DNA from: Segatella hominis | Lineage (GTDB): Bacteria; Bacteroidota; Bacteroidia; Bacteroidales; Bacteroidaceae | Assembly (NCBI RefSeq): GCF_019249725.2 | Contig: NZ_CP137559.1 | Span: forward strand, 2,067,501-2,131,500 | DNA: 64,000 nucleotides | Reading direction: 5' to 3' | Shown: piece by piece, positions 53,041-61,469 of the stretch | Numbering within the stretch: the first letter of the stretch is position 1 | How the letters are laid out: the number at the start of each line of letters is the position of its first letter | Notes under the pieces: model-generated | Databases searched by the model: none | What the model saw: the letters and a program-made list of their open reading frames with translations, nothing else | What the model was told of the DNA's origin: nothing | Program-made: the position numbers and the translations under genes

Positions 53041-53300
53041 TTTCCCAAAGGTTCCCCGAAAAACCCACGTTTTTGGGAAAAATCGGTCCCCCTTTGGGAA
53101 AAATCTGTTTGAAGGGAAAAAACGAGTAAAAAGCGAAGACAAAATTACATTTCTTAACATTAAAAATCCCCATTTTTCCCAAAGGCTCTTAAAAAAGTCT
53201 CTCTTTTCTGACATTTTTCTTATCGTAAAGCGCTGATAATGTGATACTTATAGATTTACCATCTGCTTTCCCAAGAAATTTCCAACCCTTGGGAAAAATA
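53041..53300. repeat. Cluster of six TTTGGGAAAAA boxes in both orientations
   Basis: Boxes near 53041-53051 (inverted), 53070-53083, 53091-53104, 53174-53185 (inverted), 53267-53275 (inverted) and 53288-53300. They fill the gene-free gap upstream of the cassette promoter. An iteron-like or operator array is possible. No other gene is seen between 52932 and 53472. Confidence 0.65.
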
Positions 53301-53417
53301 GAGGGAATGATAGAGGAAAAACAATTTATCACACACACATTAAGGGATTATCGCTTTAAATCAACCCCTCAATAAAAATCCTACACTCCAAAAAGTTTAT
53401 AATTCAAAAAAAAACCT

Positions 53418-53426
53418 TATATTTGC
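53418..53426 (+). promoter_or_regulatory. Promoter -7 element of the small membrane protein gene
   Basis: TATATTTGC with TTTA about 19 bp upstream. The start codon is 129 bp downstream, leaving a leader with a possible 21-codon ORF. Confidence 0.55.
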
Positions 53427-53472
53427 ATCGTTTTAGCAGATCATTTAATGTTAATGCTATAATGCAACTACC

Positions 53473-53538
53473 ATGATTATTAAAAAGAGAACAATATTCC
53501 CTTTCATCATTGGAGTTGAAGAAATAAATCACTTTTAA
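53473..53538 (+). CDS. Possible 21-residue leader peptide
   Basis: ATG ATT ATT AAA... reads MIIKKRTIFPFIIGVEEINHF and stops 16 bp before the membrane protein start. It lies in the leader of that transcript and is weakly hydrophobic. It may be a chance frame. Confidence 0.25.
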   Translation: MIIKKRTIFPFIIGVEEINHF

Positions 53539-53554
53539 TATAACATATTTAATC

Positions 53555-53956
53555 ATGGATAAAGAGAAAAAAGCAGAAATATCTTATTATGTGGGATGTA
53601 TCGTATTTTTCGTTTCATGTATAGGAAGAAATAGTTATAACGAATCTATACATGAGGTAGAAGGTAATTGTCAAGTTAAAGTGCCTTTTGAAACCATATT
53701 TGTTTCAAGTATAATTACGGCAGTAGTCTTTGCTATTGGTTCATGGTTGTTATTAACAATATATGATTGCTATACAAAAAATAAAAAAGAGGGAATAAGT
53801 TTTTGGAAAGCATTTAAAGAAGAGGTTTTTTGTAAGAAAACGCTTCTAACTCTATTTGTAATAACCGCAGCTTCAGTTCTTATGGCATTTATAGGAATAC
53901 TATTAATTGGTTTAGCTATTTTCTTAATACCGCTATTAAAGGGGAAATTTAAATGA
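53555..53956 (+). CDS. Small membrane protein of unknown function
   Basis: The protein has 133 residues. Three hydrophobic segments are visible (about 10-20, 48-68 and 98-128, the last LLTLFVITAASVLMAFIGILLIG-like). No family is recognised. AT-rich coding sequence unlike the flanking core genes suggests recent transfer. It lies alone in the island cargo. Confidence 0.55.
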   Translation: MDKEKKAEISYYVGCIVFFVSCIGRNSYNESIHEVEGNCQVKVPFETIFVSSIITAVVFAIGSWLLLTIYDCYTKNKKEGISFWKAFKEEVFCKKTLLTLFVITAASVLMAFIGILLIGLAIFLIPLLKGKFK

Positions 53957-54148
53957 TGGCAGAATATCTTCATTCTGCCATCTATATTTAATCAGCCTAT
54001 ATTCTTTCACCAATGACAGGAAAACTTTTGTATGGATAAAATTCTATATAATGACACCATAATCTTTGTAACTTTTCCTCTCTTCTACAATAAAAGCATT
54101 AGTAATAGAAATTAAGCTCACAGAGATTCATTCTCACTACTTGCCGTT

Positions 54149-54904
54149 TTATCGAATATATTTCAATTCATTCTGGTTTATACGCATAGTACTACCATCC
54201 ATGTATTCGATGTCAATTCCTGTAAGGATTAACTTCTTTGCGGAATAATTGTACCATAAACATTCCCAACATCCATCGTATCCATCAGTTGCTCCAGGTT
54301 TAATTGGACCTGTAACTTTACCACCACTTTCTGATATTCTGCGAATTTCGCACGATACAGGATCACCTACGGCATTAATTGGATAGCCACTCCAAGTTAA
54401 GTATTTGATAGTTTTCTTTGAAACATTTTTCCAAATAAAATGAGCATCTACACCCCCTGCGCTGTTGGGAGCAGACAGATAAGCCTTTATGATTTTTATT
54501 GAATGTTTGACCTTATCTATTCTGTCAGCCTTTCTGATACTATCAATACGAATAGAATCAGCATCCTTTTGAATGTTCTCTCTTGTGGCTGACACTTGTT
54601 CGTTTTTAGGTGTATGATCTATAGTCGCGAGAATAGCTATTAAAGCTATAAGTATAAAAATACATAAACCAAATAAGCCTTTTTGTATAAGTTTATCAGA
54701 TTTACTTTTTTCATTTTCCCAATTGTTAGGTTCTGGAGTATCAATAATATCTGCCTCAGCTCTAACCTGATCTGCTGCAATACATTTTTGATCAGCAAGT
54801 TTAGCTTGTCTTTCAGCCTCTTCTTCCTCCTCCTTTTGCTTCTTCTCGGCTTTCCATTGTAGGAATTCCTCGAACTCTTTCTTTTCTTCTTCTGTCATAA
54901 TCAA
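54149..54904 (-). CDS. Membrane-anchored protein with DUF5780-like C-terminal domain
   Basis: The protein has 251 residues. An N-terminal acidic coiled coil (5-50, Glu/Lys-rich) is followed by one transmembrane helix (about 73-93, LFGLCIFILIALIAIL) and a C-terminal beta domain (~130-250) with NSAGGVDAHFIWKNVSKKTIKYL and NAVGDPVSCEI, recalling DUF5780. The topology suggests a cytoplasmic coiled coil and an outer-facing domain. Function unknown. The promoter was not identified. The 190 bp on its right side show no gene. Confidence 0.6.
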   Translation of the reverse strand: MIMTEEEKKEFEEFLQWKAEKKQKEEEEEAERQAKLADQKCIAADQVRAEADIIDTPEPNNWENEKSKSDKLIQKGLFGLCIFILIALIAILATIDHTPKNEQVSATRENIQKDADSIRIDSIRKADRIDKVKHSIKIIKAYLSAPNSAGGVDAHFIWKNVSKKTIKYLTWSGYPINAVGDPVSCEIRRISESGGKVTGPIKPGATDGYDGCWECLWYNYSAKKLILTGIDIEYMDGSTMRINQNELKYIR

Positions 54905-55089
54905 ATCGTATAAAATTATTTATTTTCAAACATATAAGCTTTTGTAAATATCAATCAATACTTATTTGTACAAAGTAAGCATTTTAGGATTGTAACTAAT
55001 TGCAAAAATAAGTATTTTTTTTGAATTATAGACATTTTTAGAGAAAAAGTCTATTTATCTTCTAAAAATATTATTCTCTACTCAAAATA

Positions 55090-55345
55090 TACTACCATTT
55101 GATAAAAAGAGAAACGGCAATCCTACTATCTCTAATCTCTTTCAAGTAGCTGAAGGCATAGGCTGCGACATTACTGATCTTTTCTATTCAGAAACAGAAG
55201 AGACTGCTGAAGTATTACCGGAAAATGAAAATAATGCGAAACCATACAAGAAGTTGAGACAGGGTGCCCTGTCATTCAAACGGAAACCTTATGCCCTCAT
55301 TGCGGCAAAAGAGTGAAAGTAGGAATCGTATTGATGGCAGAATAA
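55090..55345 (+). pseudogene. Truncated and frameshifted XRE-type HTH regulator
   Basis: The frame reads KRNGNPTISNLFQVAEGIGCDITDLF, the second half of a lambda-repressor-type HTH, with the first helices missing. It leaves frame near 55262, and the next frame reads CPHCGKRVKVGIVLMAE, the zinc-ribbon-like tail normal for this family, to a stop at 55345. So both the N-terminus and the reading frame are broken. The remaining 54905-55549 gap is AT-rich with no other gene. Confidence 0.72.
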
Positions 55346-55499
55346 AATATCCTGCCATCATTTAAGTTTTCCTTTCAATAGAGGTAAAAAGAAAATAGCC
55401 CCATTCCATAAAAAGCCATACAAAACAACATAAATATATAAAGAAAGTTAAACACAAAATGACAATGACGCTATTATTGCATTATTATGGATTTTTGTA

Positions 55500-55508
55500 T
55501 ATCTTTGC
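55500..55508 (+). promoter_or_regulatory. Promoter -7 element of the GIY-YIG repeat gene
   Basis: TATCTTTGC, 41 bp before the original start codon ATG 55550. It supports 55550 as the native start of the broken gene. Confidence 0.6.
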
Positions 55509-55549
55509 AAGCAAATAATTATAATTATAAAATTTAAAATTATCAAGAT

Positions 55550-55670
55550 ATGGCTAGAAAGTGGACAAAGGATACAGTCTGGCAAGAAAGTATGAAGTTC
55601 TAGATCAGAATTCAAAAAGAACAGTTCTGGCGCATTCCATATTGCATATATAAATGGTTGGTTAAATGAA
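55550..55670 (+). pseudogene. Frameshifted 5' end of the GIY-YIG repeat gene
   Basis: From ATG 55550 the frame reads MARKWTKDTVWQESMKF then TAG at 55601-55603. In the frame of the downstream gene the sequence resumes RSEFKKNSSGAFHIAYINGWLNEMTWL. Compared with the other repeats (E-S, five residues, R-S-E-F) 5 nt are missing. So repeat 1 of the gene is broken by a small deletion. Confidence 0.75.
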
Positions 55671-57569
55671 ATGACCTGGTTGGTACATCCCGCACCCAAA
55701 CCAATCAAATGGACGAAAGAGGCAGTTTTTAAAGAATCAAAAAAATATTCGTTCTTTAGCGATTTCAACCGCAAAAATGCGTCAGCATATGCAGTTGCAA
55801 GAAAAAAAGGGTGGCTTGACGAAATGACTTGGCTTAAAAGAACAAGGGTTATACGTGGGTTTTGGCTATCACAGACGAATGTATTTAATGAATCTCATAA
55901 GCATAAAACTTTAAAAGAATTCAGAGAAGGATGTTCTGCTGCTTATAATTCTGCAAAGAAAAAGGGATGGCTGAAAGAAATGACTTGGTTAAAGAGAACT
56001 GATAGCAAACCCAAAGGCTATTGGAAAATCAAGGAAAACGTTTTGGAAGAATCTCATAATTACAAAACAACTACTGAGTTTTGTAAGAGAAATTACCTTG
56101 CATATAAAAGTGCGCTTGACAATATGTGGCTGGACGAAATGACTTGGCTCAAGAAAGCAAATCGTATGAAAAAGGGGCATTGGAAAAATAAGGAGGCTGT
56201 CTTCGAAGAAGCTAGAAAATATAAATACAAAAGTGATTTTAGCCGTAAAGCTCCTTCTGCTTATGCTACCGCATGGAAAAACGGGTGGCTTATAGAAATG
56301 ACGTGGTTCCAGCCCAAAGGGTACGACCGTGCTCTTAAGGGACCAGTACACAAAATTTATGTTTATATTGATGAAGACAAAAAATATGCTTATGTAGGAG
56401 CCACCAACAATATTGATCGCAGGGATTATGAACACAGAACCAAGAAAGATGACCCTGTGCTTAAATATTTTACAAGCATAGGTAAAAACGTCCCAAAATA
56501 TAAGATATTGAGAGAAGGTCTCACGATTATTGAAAGACAGCGTGAAGAGCGAATACAATCCCTTTATTACAGAGATATACTCCACTATACATTGCTTAAT
56601 AATATCAATGCTACAGGTGAGAACATTGGCTCTTTGGGTAGTCTCGTATATAAGTGGACAAGAAACAAAGTTATAAAAGAAGCAGAAAAATATAAAACGC
56701 CTACAGAGTTTTTTACAAAAGCTGCAGGTGCTTATGATGCAGCTCTTAAATACAAGATGATGAATAAAGAAACATTTCCATGGTTCTACAGCAAAAGAAA
56801 ACCGCCTCGTTGGTGGAATGTAAAAGAACATGTCTTTGAAGAATCGAAGAAATATAAAACTTGGAATGAATTCTTTTGGAAGTCATCTGCTGCTCATTAT
56901 TCTGCAAGGAAACATAAATGGGAATCTGAAATGACATGGCTAGCTCATGATCAAGCCGTTCAAGGTTATTGGCAAAATGAAGAACATGTCATAGAAGAAT
57001 CTAAAAAGTATTCAACGAGAACTGATTTCTGCAAAGGTTGTCATGCTGCGTATGATTATGCATTCAAACACAATCTATGGGAAAAAATGCCTTGGATAAA
57101 AACTAAAGTGAAAGAACAAGGCTATTGGACAAAAGAACGTGTATTCGAAGAAGGTGCCAAATATTCAACTAAAATGGAATTTAAAAAGATGGCGCCAACT
57201 GCATATTCAAAAGCTGTAAAATACAAATGGATAGAAGAGATGAATTGGTTCGTTTCTAATGTAAAGCCTAAGGGCTATTGGCAAAATAAACAGAATACAT
57301 TGGATGAATCTCATAAATACTCTTCACGCAGCGAGTTCAGATGGGGGAATCCAGGTGCTTATAGGGCTTCTATAGATAATGGGTGGATAGAAGAAATGAC
57401 ATGGCTAAAGCGCCCAAAGAGCTATAATTATAAATGGTCACGTGAAAATGTATTCATAGAATCACATAAGTATGAGTCTCATGGTGCATTTAAAAAAGGT
57501 AGCCCTGCTGCATACAGAGTTGCGTTACAGAATGGATGGTTAGCATTAATGGTGTGGCTTAAAAAGTAA
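55671..57569 (+). CDS. GIY-YIG nuclease-like domain embedded in a repeat array
   Basis: The protein has 632 residues from the first in-frame ATG, itself inside repeat 1. Ten intact repeats of 40-53 residues follow the pattern W-x4-V-x-E-E-S-x-K-Y-x-T-x-x-E-F-x-K-x-x-x-A-A-Y-x-x-A-x-K-x-G-W-L-x-E-M-T-W: four before and six after a GIY-YIG-like domain (about 218-330; IYVYIDEDKKYAYVGATNN, then R and H). Similar repeats occur in phage and homing-type GIY-YIG proteins, where they may bind DNA. Low-GC coding sequence suggests transfer. Function (homing, defence or anti-phage nuclease) is open. The 5' end is frameshifted. Confidence 0.75.
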   Translation: MTWLVHPAPKPIKWTKEAVFKESKKYSFFSDFNRKNASAYAVARKKGWLDEMTWLKRTRVIRGFWLSQTNVFNESHKHKTLKEFREGCSAAYNSAKKKGWLKEMTWLKRTDSKPKGYWKIKENVLEESHNYKTTTEFCKRNYLAYKSALDNMWLDEMTWLKKANRMKKGHWKNKEAVFEEARKYKYKSDFSRKAPSAYATAWKNGWLIEMTWFQPKGYDRALKGPVHKIYVYIDEDKKYAYVGATNNIDRRDYEHRTKKDDPVLKYFTSIGKNVPKYKILREGLTIIERQREERIQSLYYRDILHYTLLNNINATGENIGSLGSLVYKWTRNKVIKEAEKYKTPTEFFTKAAGAYDAALKYKMMNKETFPWFYSKRKPPRWWNVKEHVFEESKKYKTWNEFFWKSSAAHYSARKHKWESEMTWLAHDQAVQGYWQNEEHVIEESKKYSTRTDFCKGCHAAYDYAFKHNLWEKMPWIKTKVKEQGYWTKERVFEEGAKYSTKMEFKKMAPTAYSKAVKYKWIEEMNWFVSNVKPKGYWQNKQNTLDESHKYSSRSEFRWGNPGAYRASIDNGWIEEMTWLKRPKSYNYKWSRENVFIESHKYESHGAFKKGSPAAYRVALQNGWLALMVWLKK

Positions 57570-57668
57570 GAGTCCTATATATAGAAAGATTTTATCATTA
57601 TGTATAATCATAGCTAATTAATGGTTAACATAATAAGTATAAATAATATTTTAAATTAATAATTTACA

Positions 57669-58196
57669 ATGGAATACAAACTGAAATGGCCTGATGTAAA
57701 AGGCCGCAAAGAGATTAAAGCTATTGACGTTAAATATGGTGACGTAGTGGCAGTTGCTGAATTTTGTAGAAACTCGTTTACAAACGAAATTGAGTTTGGA
57801 AGAACAGGCTTAGCCGTTATGGAAAGTCCTGATTGGGCAATATGGTACATTAACCTATGCAAAGAAGAAGGGCGAGAATGGGTTAATGACCCACTTCCAG
57901 ACGATGTAATGTTATTTGAACCAACCGAAGAAGAAGAATATTTCGGTAAATTAATTTTGTTACAAGAATTATTTAATACATATTCAAATCCATTTTTTAA
58001 TGGTCAAGTAATAACAGATGCGACTATAGATAAATATCTAAAACTAGAATTTTCTAGTGTAATCGAATACATAAAAAAATATTCTGAAAAATGGGGATAT
58101 AGATTTTGGGATGATGCTATTGACGCTATTGCTGAAGCTAAAAAAGAGAGAACGGCACAATTAGCAAATCTAAAATTAATCAAGAAGAGGGTGTAA
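57669..58196 (+). CDS. Hypothetical cytoplasmic protein
   Basis: The protein has 175 residues, acidic and soluble. It begins MEYKLKWPDVKGRKEIKAID and has a C-terminal helix rich in Lys and Ala. No motif or family is recognised. It lies 99 bp after the GIY-YIG repeat gene on the same strand with similarly low GC, so it may share its history or transcript. A hairpin at 58278-58309 can end the transcript. Confidence 0.5.
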   Translation: MEYKLKWPDVKGRKEIKAIDVKYGDVVAVAEFCRNSFTNEIEFGRTGLAVMESPDWAIWYINLCKEEGREWVNDPLPDDVMLFEPTEEEEYFGKLILLQELFNTYSNPFFNGQVITDATIDKYLKLEFSSVIEYIKKYSEKWGYRFWDDAIDAIAEAKKERTAQLANLKLIKKRV

Positions 58197-58277
58197 CTGC
58201 ACACTATAATGAAATGACTATCTCAAAATGAGGATAGCGTAATGTAATAAGAATTAGTCTAGATTACGTTTCAATTG

Positions 58278-58309
58278 GAGAGAGGTTGGGGAATGTCCCA
58301 CCTCTCTCT
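58278..58309 (+). terminator. Hairpin terminator-like structure
   Basis: GAGAGAGGT(T)GGG pairs with CCCACCTCTCTC with one bulge. There is no long T tract. It separates the plus-strand orphan gene from the minus-strand AbiE region. Confidence 0.6.
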
Positions 58310-58333
58310 AAGTAAGATAGTCTTCCCCTCTCT

Positions 58334-58485
58334 CAAACACTTCTCATATAATCATCCCTTTTCGCCAGCTTATAATACAGATCCTGGGCGGTATGATAAT
58401 CGGGATCGGAGCCTTCAAGCCACTCCGAAAAATGGTGGTTGTGGTTCTTCTACATTTCCTGCTTGCGAGACGACTCCACAACGCA
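58334..58485 (-). pseudogene. Duplicate 3' fragment of the 458-residue gene
   Basis: The last ~48 codons of the gene at 60093 are repeated here at about 90% identity (HFSEWLEGSDPDYHTAQDLYYKLAK), ending RSV and TGA. A TAG replaces a Gln codon near 58452. It has no start. With the intact gene end at 60109-60272 it forms direct repeats around the AbiE operon. The next gene's stop codon abuts it. Confidence 0.85.
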
Positions 58486-59352
58486 CTACTTTCCCCAATA
58501 TCTTTCAGCCATAGGCTGCAACCTTTCCTTTATTACTTCCATAACAGTCTTGAAATCAAGAGTTTCTTTCCATTGAATCTTTTTCAGAAATGCTTTCCAG
58601 CGAACTATACGTGCTGCGTCTGTCGCAAAACTTTCTGTAAACAACTGCAATTCGGGATTGTATGTAAGCCCTCTATTATCGAAAGTCGCCTTAATCGCAT
58701 CATATAATGTGTCATCAGACAAGTCTCTCTTTGTCAGGAGTTGGTAACAGTCGAAGAAATCTTTCATGCGACTGTTGAGCACATCTCGGTCTATCATCGT
58801 ATGGAATTTCTCGGCAACAACAGTCTCCAAGGAATATGCCTGTATGTTCACAGATGGAATGTCAGGCAAAAGCAATGGGAAGTCAATAGTTGTTGGATAT
58901 GGAGTTACAACATCACCAAAGCCAATGTCAACAGACATGTTGTAAGCGATGGTATCCATGTGGACCGTAAAGTAAAATCTTGTGCCAGGATACTTCTTTT
59001 CAACAGTTATAGGCTCCAACTTAATGCTGTTAACATCAAACGATACTCCATCCTCATCGCATACAATGCCCAAAATTTCCTGGAACACGTGCGCAAGGAA
59101 ATCCCTATCACGGCTAATTCTATCTGCCATGAAATCAACATCTACTGTAGGACGTGCCTCAAGTCCGTTCATAGCATAAAGCAAAGAGCCACCTTTCAGC
59201 AAAAAATTGTCCTTATATTGGCTTACAGATACTCTGTAAAGCAACCTCTCGTTGAAATATCTTGCCAAGAGATACATATATTTATAGCCTGTCTCATTCA
59301 TCAGATTGAGCAAGCGGGTCTTAACAGACTTACCGTAGTTTTTCTTTCCCAT
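58486..59352 (-). CDS. abiEii: AbiEii nucleotidyltransferase toxin
   Basis: The protein has 288 residues. It is a type IV toxin of the AbiE system, a GTP-binding nucleotidyltransferase of the DUF1814 family. The motif LLKGGSLLYA (51-60, G-G-S) with TVDVDFMAD (69-77, DxD) and MKDFFDCYQLL (near 212-222) matches the family's conserved motifs. It follows abiEi with a 1-bp gap, giving coupled translation. AbiE pairs act in abortive phage infection and plasmid stabilisation. Its stop codon joins a duplicated gene end, so the pair was inserted precisely. Confidence 0.93.
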   Translation of the reverse strand: MGKKNYGKSVKTRLLNLMNETGYKYMYLLARYFNERLLYRVSVSQYKDNFLLKGGSLLYAMNGLEARPTVDVDFMADRISRDRDFLAHVFQEILGIVCDEDGVSFDVNSIKLEPITVEKKYPGTRFYFTVHMDTIAYNMSVDIGFGDVVTPYPTTIDFPLLLPDIPSVNIQAYSLETVVAEKFHTMIDRDVLNSRMKDFFDCYQLLTKRDLSDDTLYDAIKATFDNRGLTYNPELQLFTESFATDAARIVRWKAFLKKIQWKETLDFKTVMEVIKERLQPMAERYWGK

Positions 59353-59353
59353 C

Positions 59354-59935
59354 TTATTCTATTGCTATTTCAAGATAATTTTTCAATGTATTGAATACCC
59401 TGAGGCGTTTGGCGTAATCCTGCAAACGAGTGAGATTGCGATTGGGCTTTCTCAGATAAGAACGAATCACTTCCGCACAAACATCCAGCCCCAATTTGTT
59501 TCTGTATTTCACTGCATCACAAACACTTCGCTCCAAGTCGGTAATGCGAACATGGAAACCGGATATTTCTGCTTCCATAATGCCAAACTCCAGATTCTCC
59601 TTCTTCCAATAATACAATTCTATCGGAAGCGTTTCAGGAATCTCTACTTTCCTTTTATTGGCGATGGCAATGCAAAAAGCTGGTGGAACAGTTGTCGAAA
59701 GCTGATGATAAGCCCAGGCATTGTATAGACACACAATACCTTTAGGGACAATCCGCTCCACATCTATCATTGTATTCAGCAGGGCTTCTGGAACAGCATA
59801 AATACCCTGGCGCAACTTGATCAAGTCGCCACGTTCCTTAGCTCTCAACAATCGCTTATACTCTGCCATATGAGGAATATCAGTAGTAGAGATTGTGCCT
59901 CCTAGTGCTTCCACTTTACAAACTATATTGTCCAT
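59354..59935 (-). CDS. abiEi: AbiEi antitoxin and transcriptional autoregulator
   Basis: The protein has 193 residues. The N-terminal winged helix (about 1-55: GGTISTTDIPHMAEYKRLLRAKERGDLIKLRQGIYAVPE) binds DNA. The C-terminal domain (about 70-190; LERSVCDAVKYRNKLGLDVCAEVIRSYL) is typical of AbiEi_1. In the studied systems AbiEi represses its own promoter through inverted repeats and neutralises AbiEii without stable complex formation. A fitting 15-bp inverted repeat lies upstream at 59993-60038. Confidence 0.92.
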   Translation of the reverse strand: MDNIVCKVEALGGTISTTDIPHMAEYKRLLRAKERGDLIKLRQGIYAVPEALLNTMIDVERIVPKGIVCLYNAWAYHQLSTTVPPAFCIAIANKRKVEIPETLPIELYYWKKENLEFGIMEAEISGFHVRITDLERSVCDAVKYRNKLGLDVCAEVIRSYLRKPNRNLTRLQDYAKRLRVFNTLKNYLEIAIE

Positions 59936-59963
59936 ATCACATTTATATTAATATCATTTCGCT

Positions 59964-59972
59964 GCAAAAATA
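59964..59972 (-). promoter_or_regulatory. abiE operon promoter -7 element
   Basis: TATTTTTGC on the minus strand, 29 bp before abiEi. The expected -33 position falls at the edge of the inverted-repeat operator. Confidence 0.65.
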
Positions 59973-59992
59973 CAATATTTTTTTTGAAAAGC

Positions 59993-60038
59993 GGTAATAT
60001 TCTACGGAATATTTTCAAAAACGCCGTAGAATATTACC
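59993..60038. promoter_or_regulatory. Probable AbiEi operator (15-bp inverted repeat)
   Basis: GGTAATATTCTACGG (59993-60007) and CCGTAGAATATTACC (60024-60038) are perfect inverted copies 16 bp apart. The left arm also forms AATATTC/GAATATT with its neighbour. It sits immediately upstream of the promoter. Confidence 0.72.
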
Positions 60039-60092
60039 AGCATTATCCTTGTTTTATACCCAGGGACGATAATTATCTCTAAATCTTCCTCT

Positions 60093-61469
60093 CTACTTTC
60101 CAATATCAACACCAATACTTCTCTTATAATCCTCCATCTTCGCCAGCTTATAATACAGATCCTGGGCGGTATGATAATCGGGATCGGAGCCTTCAAGCCA
60201 CTCCGAAAAATGGCGGTTGTGGTTCTTCTGCGTTTCCTGCTTGCGGAACGACTCCACCACACATTTCTTTTCTGCATCTGGAAACATCAGGTTCATTCTC
60301 TTCTCGAAATCTTTCTTGTCCTGATCGTCTTTGATGATATGGAAAGTATATTTCATCATACACCATACTATATACCATTTCTGCTGCGTATCAATATTGC
60401 CCTTAATCCAATACTTCAATTTATTCTCCAACTTCACAGGATCCACCCAGTTGGCAAAGAAGGAATCACCAAGTCTCTCAAATTCATCTGCTTTAGCAAT
60501 CGCGTTTCTAAGATTCTCAAATTCTCCCTGAAACATAAATAGTTTGTTGAAATCATCAGGTAAAGCCTGTTTCTGACAAAGCCCGCTCGCAAGCAGTTCT
60601 TCAGGAGAGTCATCAATGAAATAATTTTCATACCACATGAGGCAAAGAGGATTTTGGTTGTATTTATCTACCGTCTCATCCATTTTGGAGCTAAGACTAA
60701 CCTTATTAGCATCCAATCTTCTCACATCAAAGTATTTATTTCTTCTCTTAACAACTCTTTCTATATGTTGGGGAAGATTATTATCATCATATTGCTTCTT
60801 GATATAATGGTAGATAATTGCCTTTTCATGTTCCGAGCGAAAATCCTCCAAATGTGATAAAGCAGATATGGTATGTTTTATCTGGTCGATGTAGGTAAGC
60901 ACATTATCCAATAATAGCTTTAATCCAGATGATACCATTTCTTTTGGACAAAGCTGTATAATATCATAGGTAATAAGCTTAGCATTATTTCCTGCCAGAA
61001 CTCTGAGATCGTTCTCATTTGGGAATTGATAGAAATAGGTTGGATCCGTATCTATAGGCTGGCAGACAAGATACTCAAATTTACCCAATACACGTTCTAA
61101 TTTCTCTCTATAAATGAATAAAATATCCTCACTATAATTTTTATAGATAGAGATATACATTTTCTTGTGGAGCGTATGCACTAAATTCAGGTAATCAGCC
61201 ATTTCTATAGACAAAGTCTGATATATACAAAAGAGGTAATCAATGTGAATGTGCTTTTCAGAATAATATTTGATTTCACTGATAGCATGATTAATCTCAT
61301 TAAATAAATGATCCGTCTCTCTCTTATAAATGACAACATCATTCTCATTAATGGGGGCATAGACTTGTTCGCCAGTATCCTCATCTGTTAATAGAAGATC
61401 TTCTGCAGAGTTAATTTTCAGCAGAAGATTGAAGCTTTCTTCACTTGTTTCTTCATTCGTGTTTTGCAT
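60093..61469 (-). CDS. Protein of unknown function (458 residues)
   Basis: It is soluble, mostly helical by composition, without signal peptide. Segments such as EKAIIYHYIKKQYDDNNLPQHIERVVKRRNKYF and NLMFPDAEKKCVVESFRKQE stand out, but no catalytic motif or family is recognised. The last ~55 codons are duplicated on the far side of the AbiE pair (58334-58485), so the gene predates the AbiE insertion at this place. The promoter is unclear; a possible TATCTTTGC lies at 61992-62000, 520 bp upstream. Confidence 0.6.
   Translation of the reverse strand: MQNTNEETSEESFNLLLKINSAEDLLLTDEDTGEQVYAPINENDVVIYKRETDHLFNEINHAISEIKYYSEKHIHIDYLFCIYQTLSIEMADYLNLVHTLHKKMYISIYKNYSEDILFIYREKLERVLGKFEYLVCQPIDTDPTYFYQFPNENDLRVLAGNNAKLITYDIIQLCPKEMVSSGLKLLLDNVLTYIDQIKHTISALSHLEDFRSEHEKAIIYHYIKKQYDDNNLPQHIERVVKRRNKYFDVRRLDANKVSLSSKMDETVDKYNQNPLCLMWYENYFIDDSPEELLASGLCQKQALPDDFNKLFMFQGEFENLRNAIAKADEFERLGDSFFANWVDPVKLENKLKYWIKGNIDTQQKWYIVWCMMKYTFHIIKDDQDKKDFEKRMNLMFPDAEKKCVVESFRKQETQKNHNRHFSEWLEGSDPDYHTAQDLYYKLAKMEDYKRSIGVDIGK

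Noticed and set aside
58334..58485. Short functional gene next to AbiEii
   Set aside because: It has no start, an in-frame stop and matches only the 3' end of the 458-residue gene.
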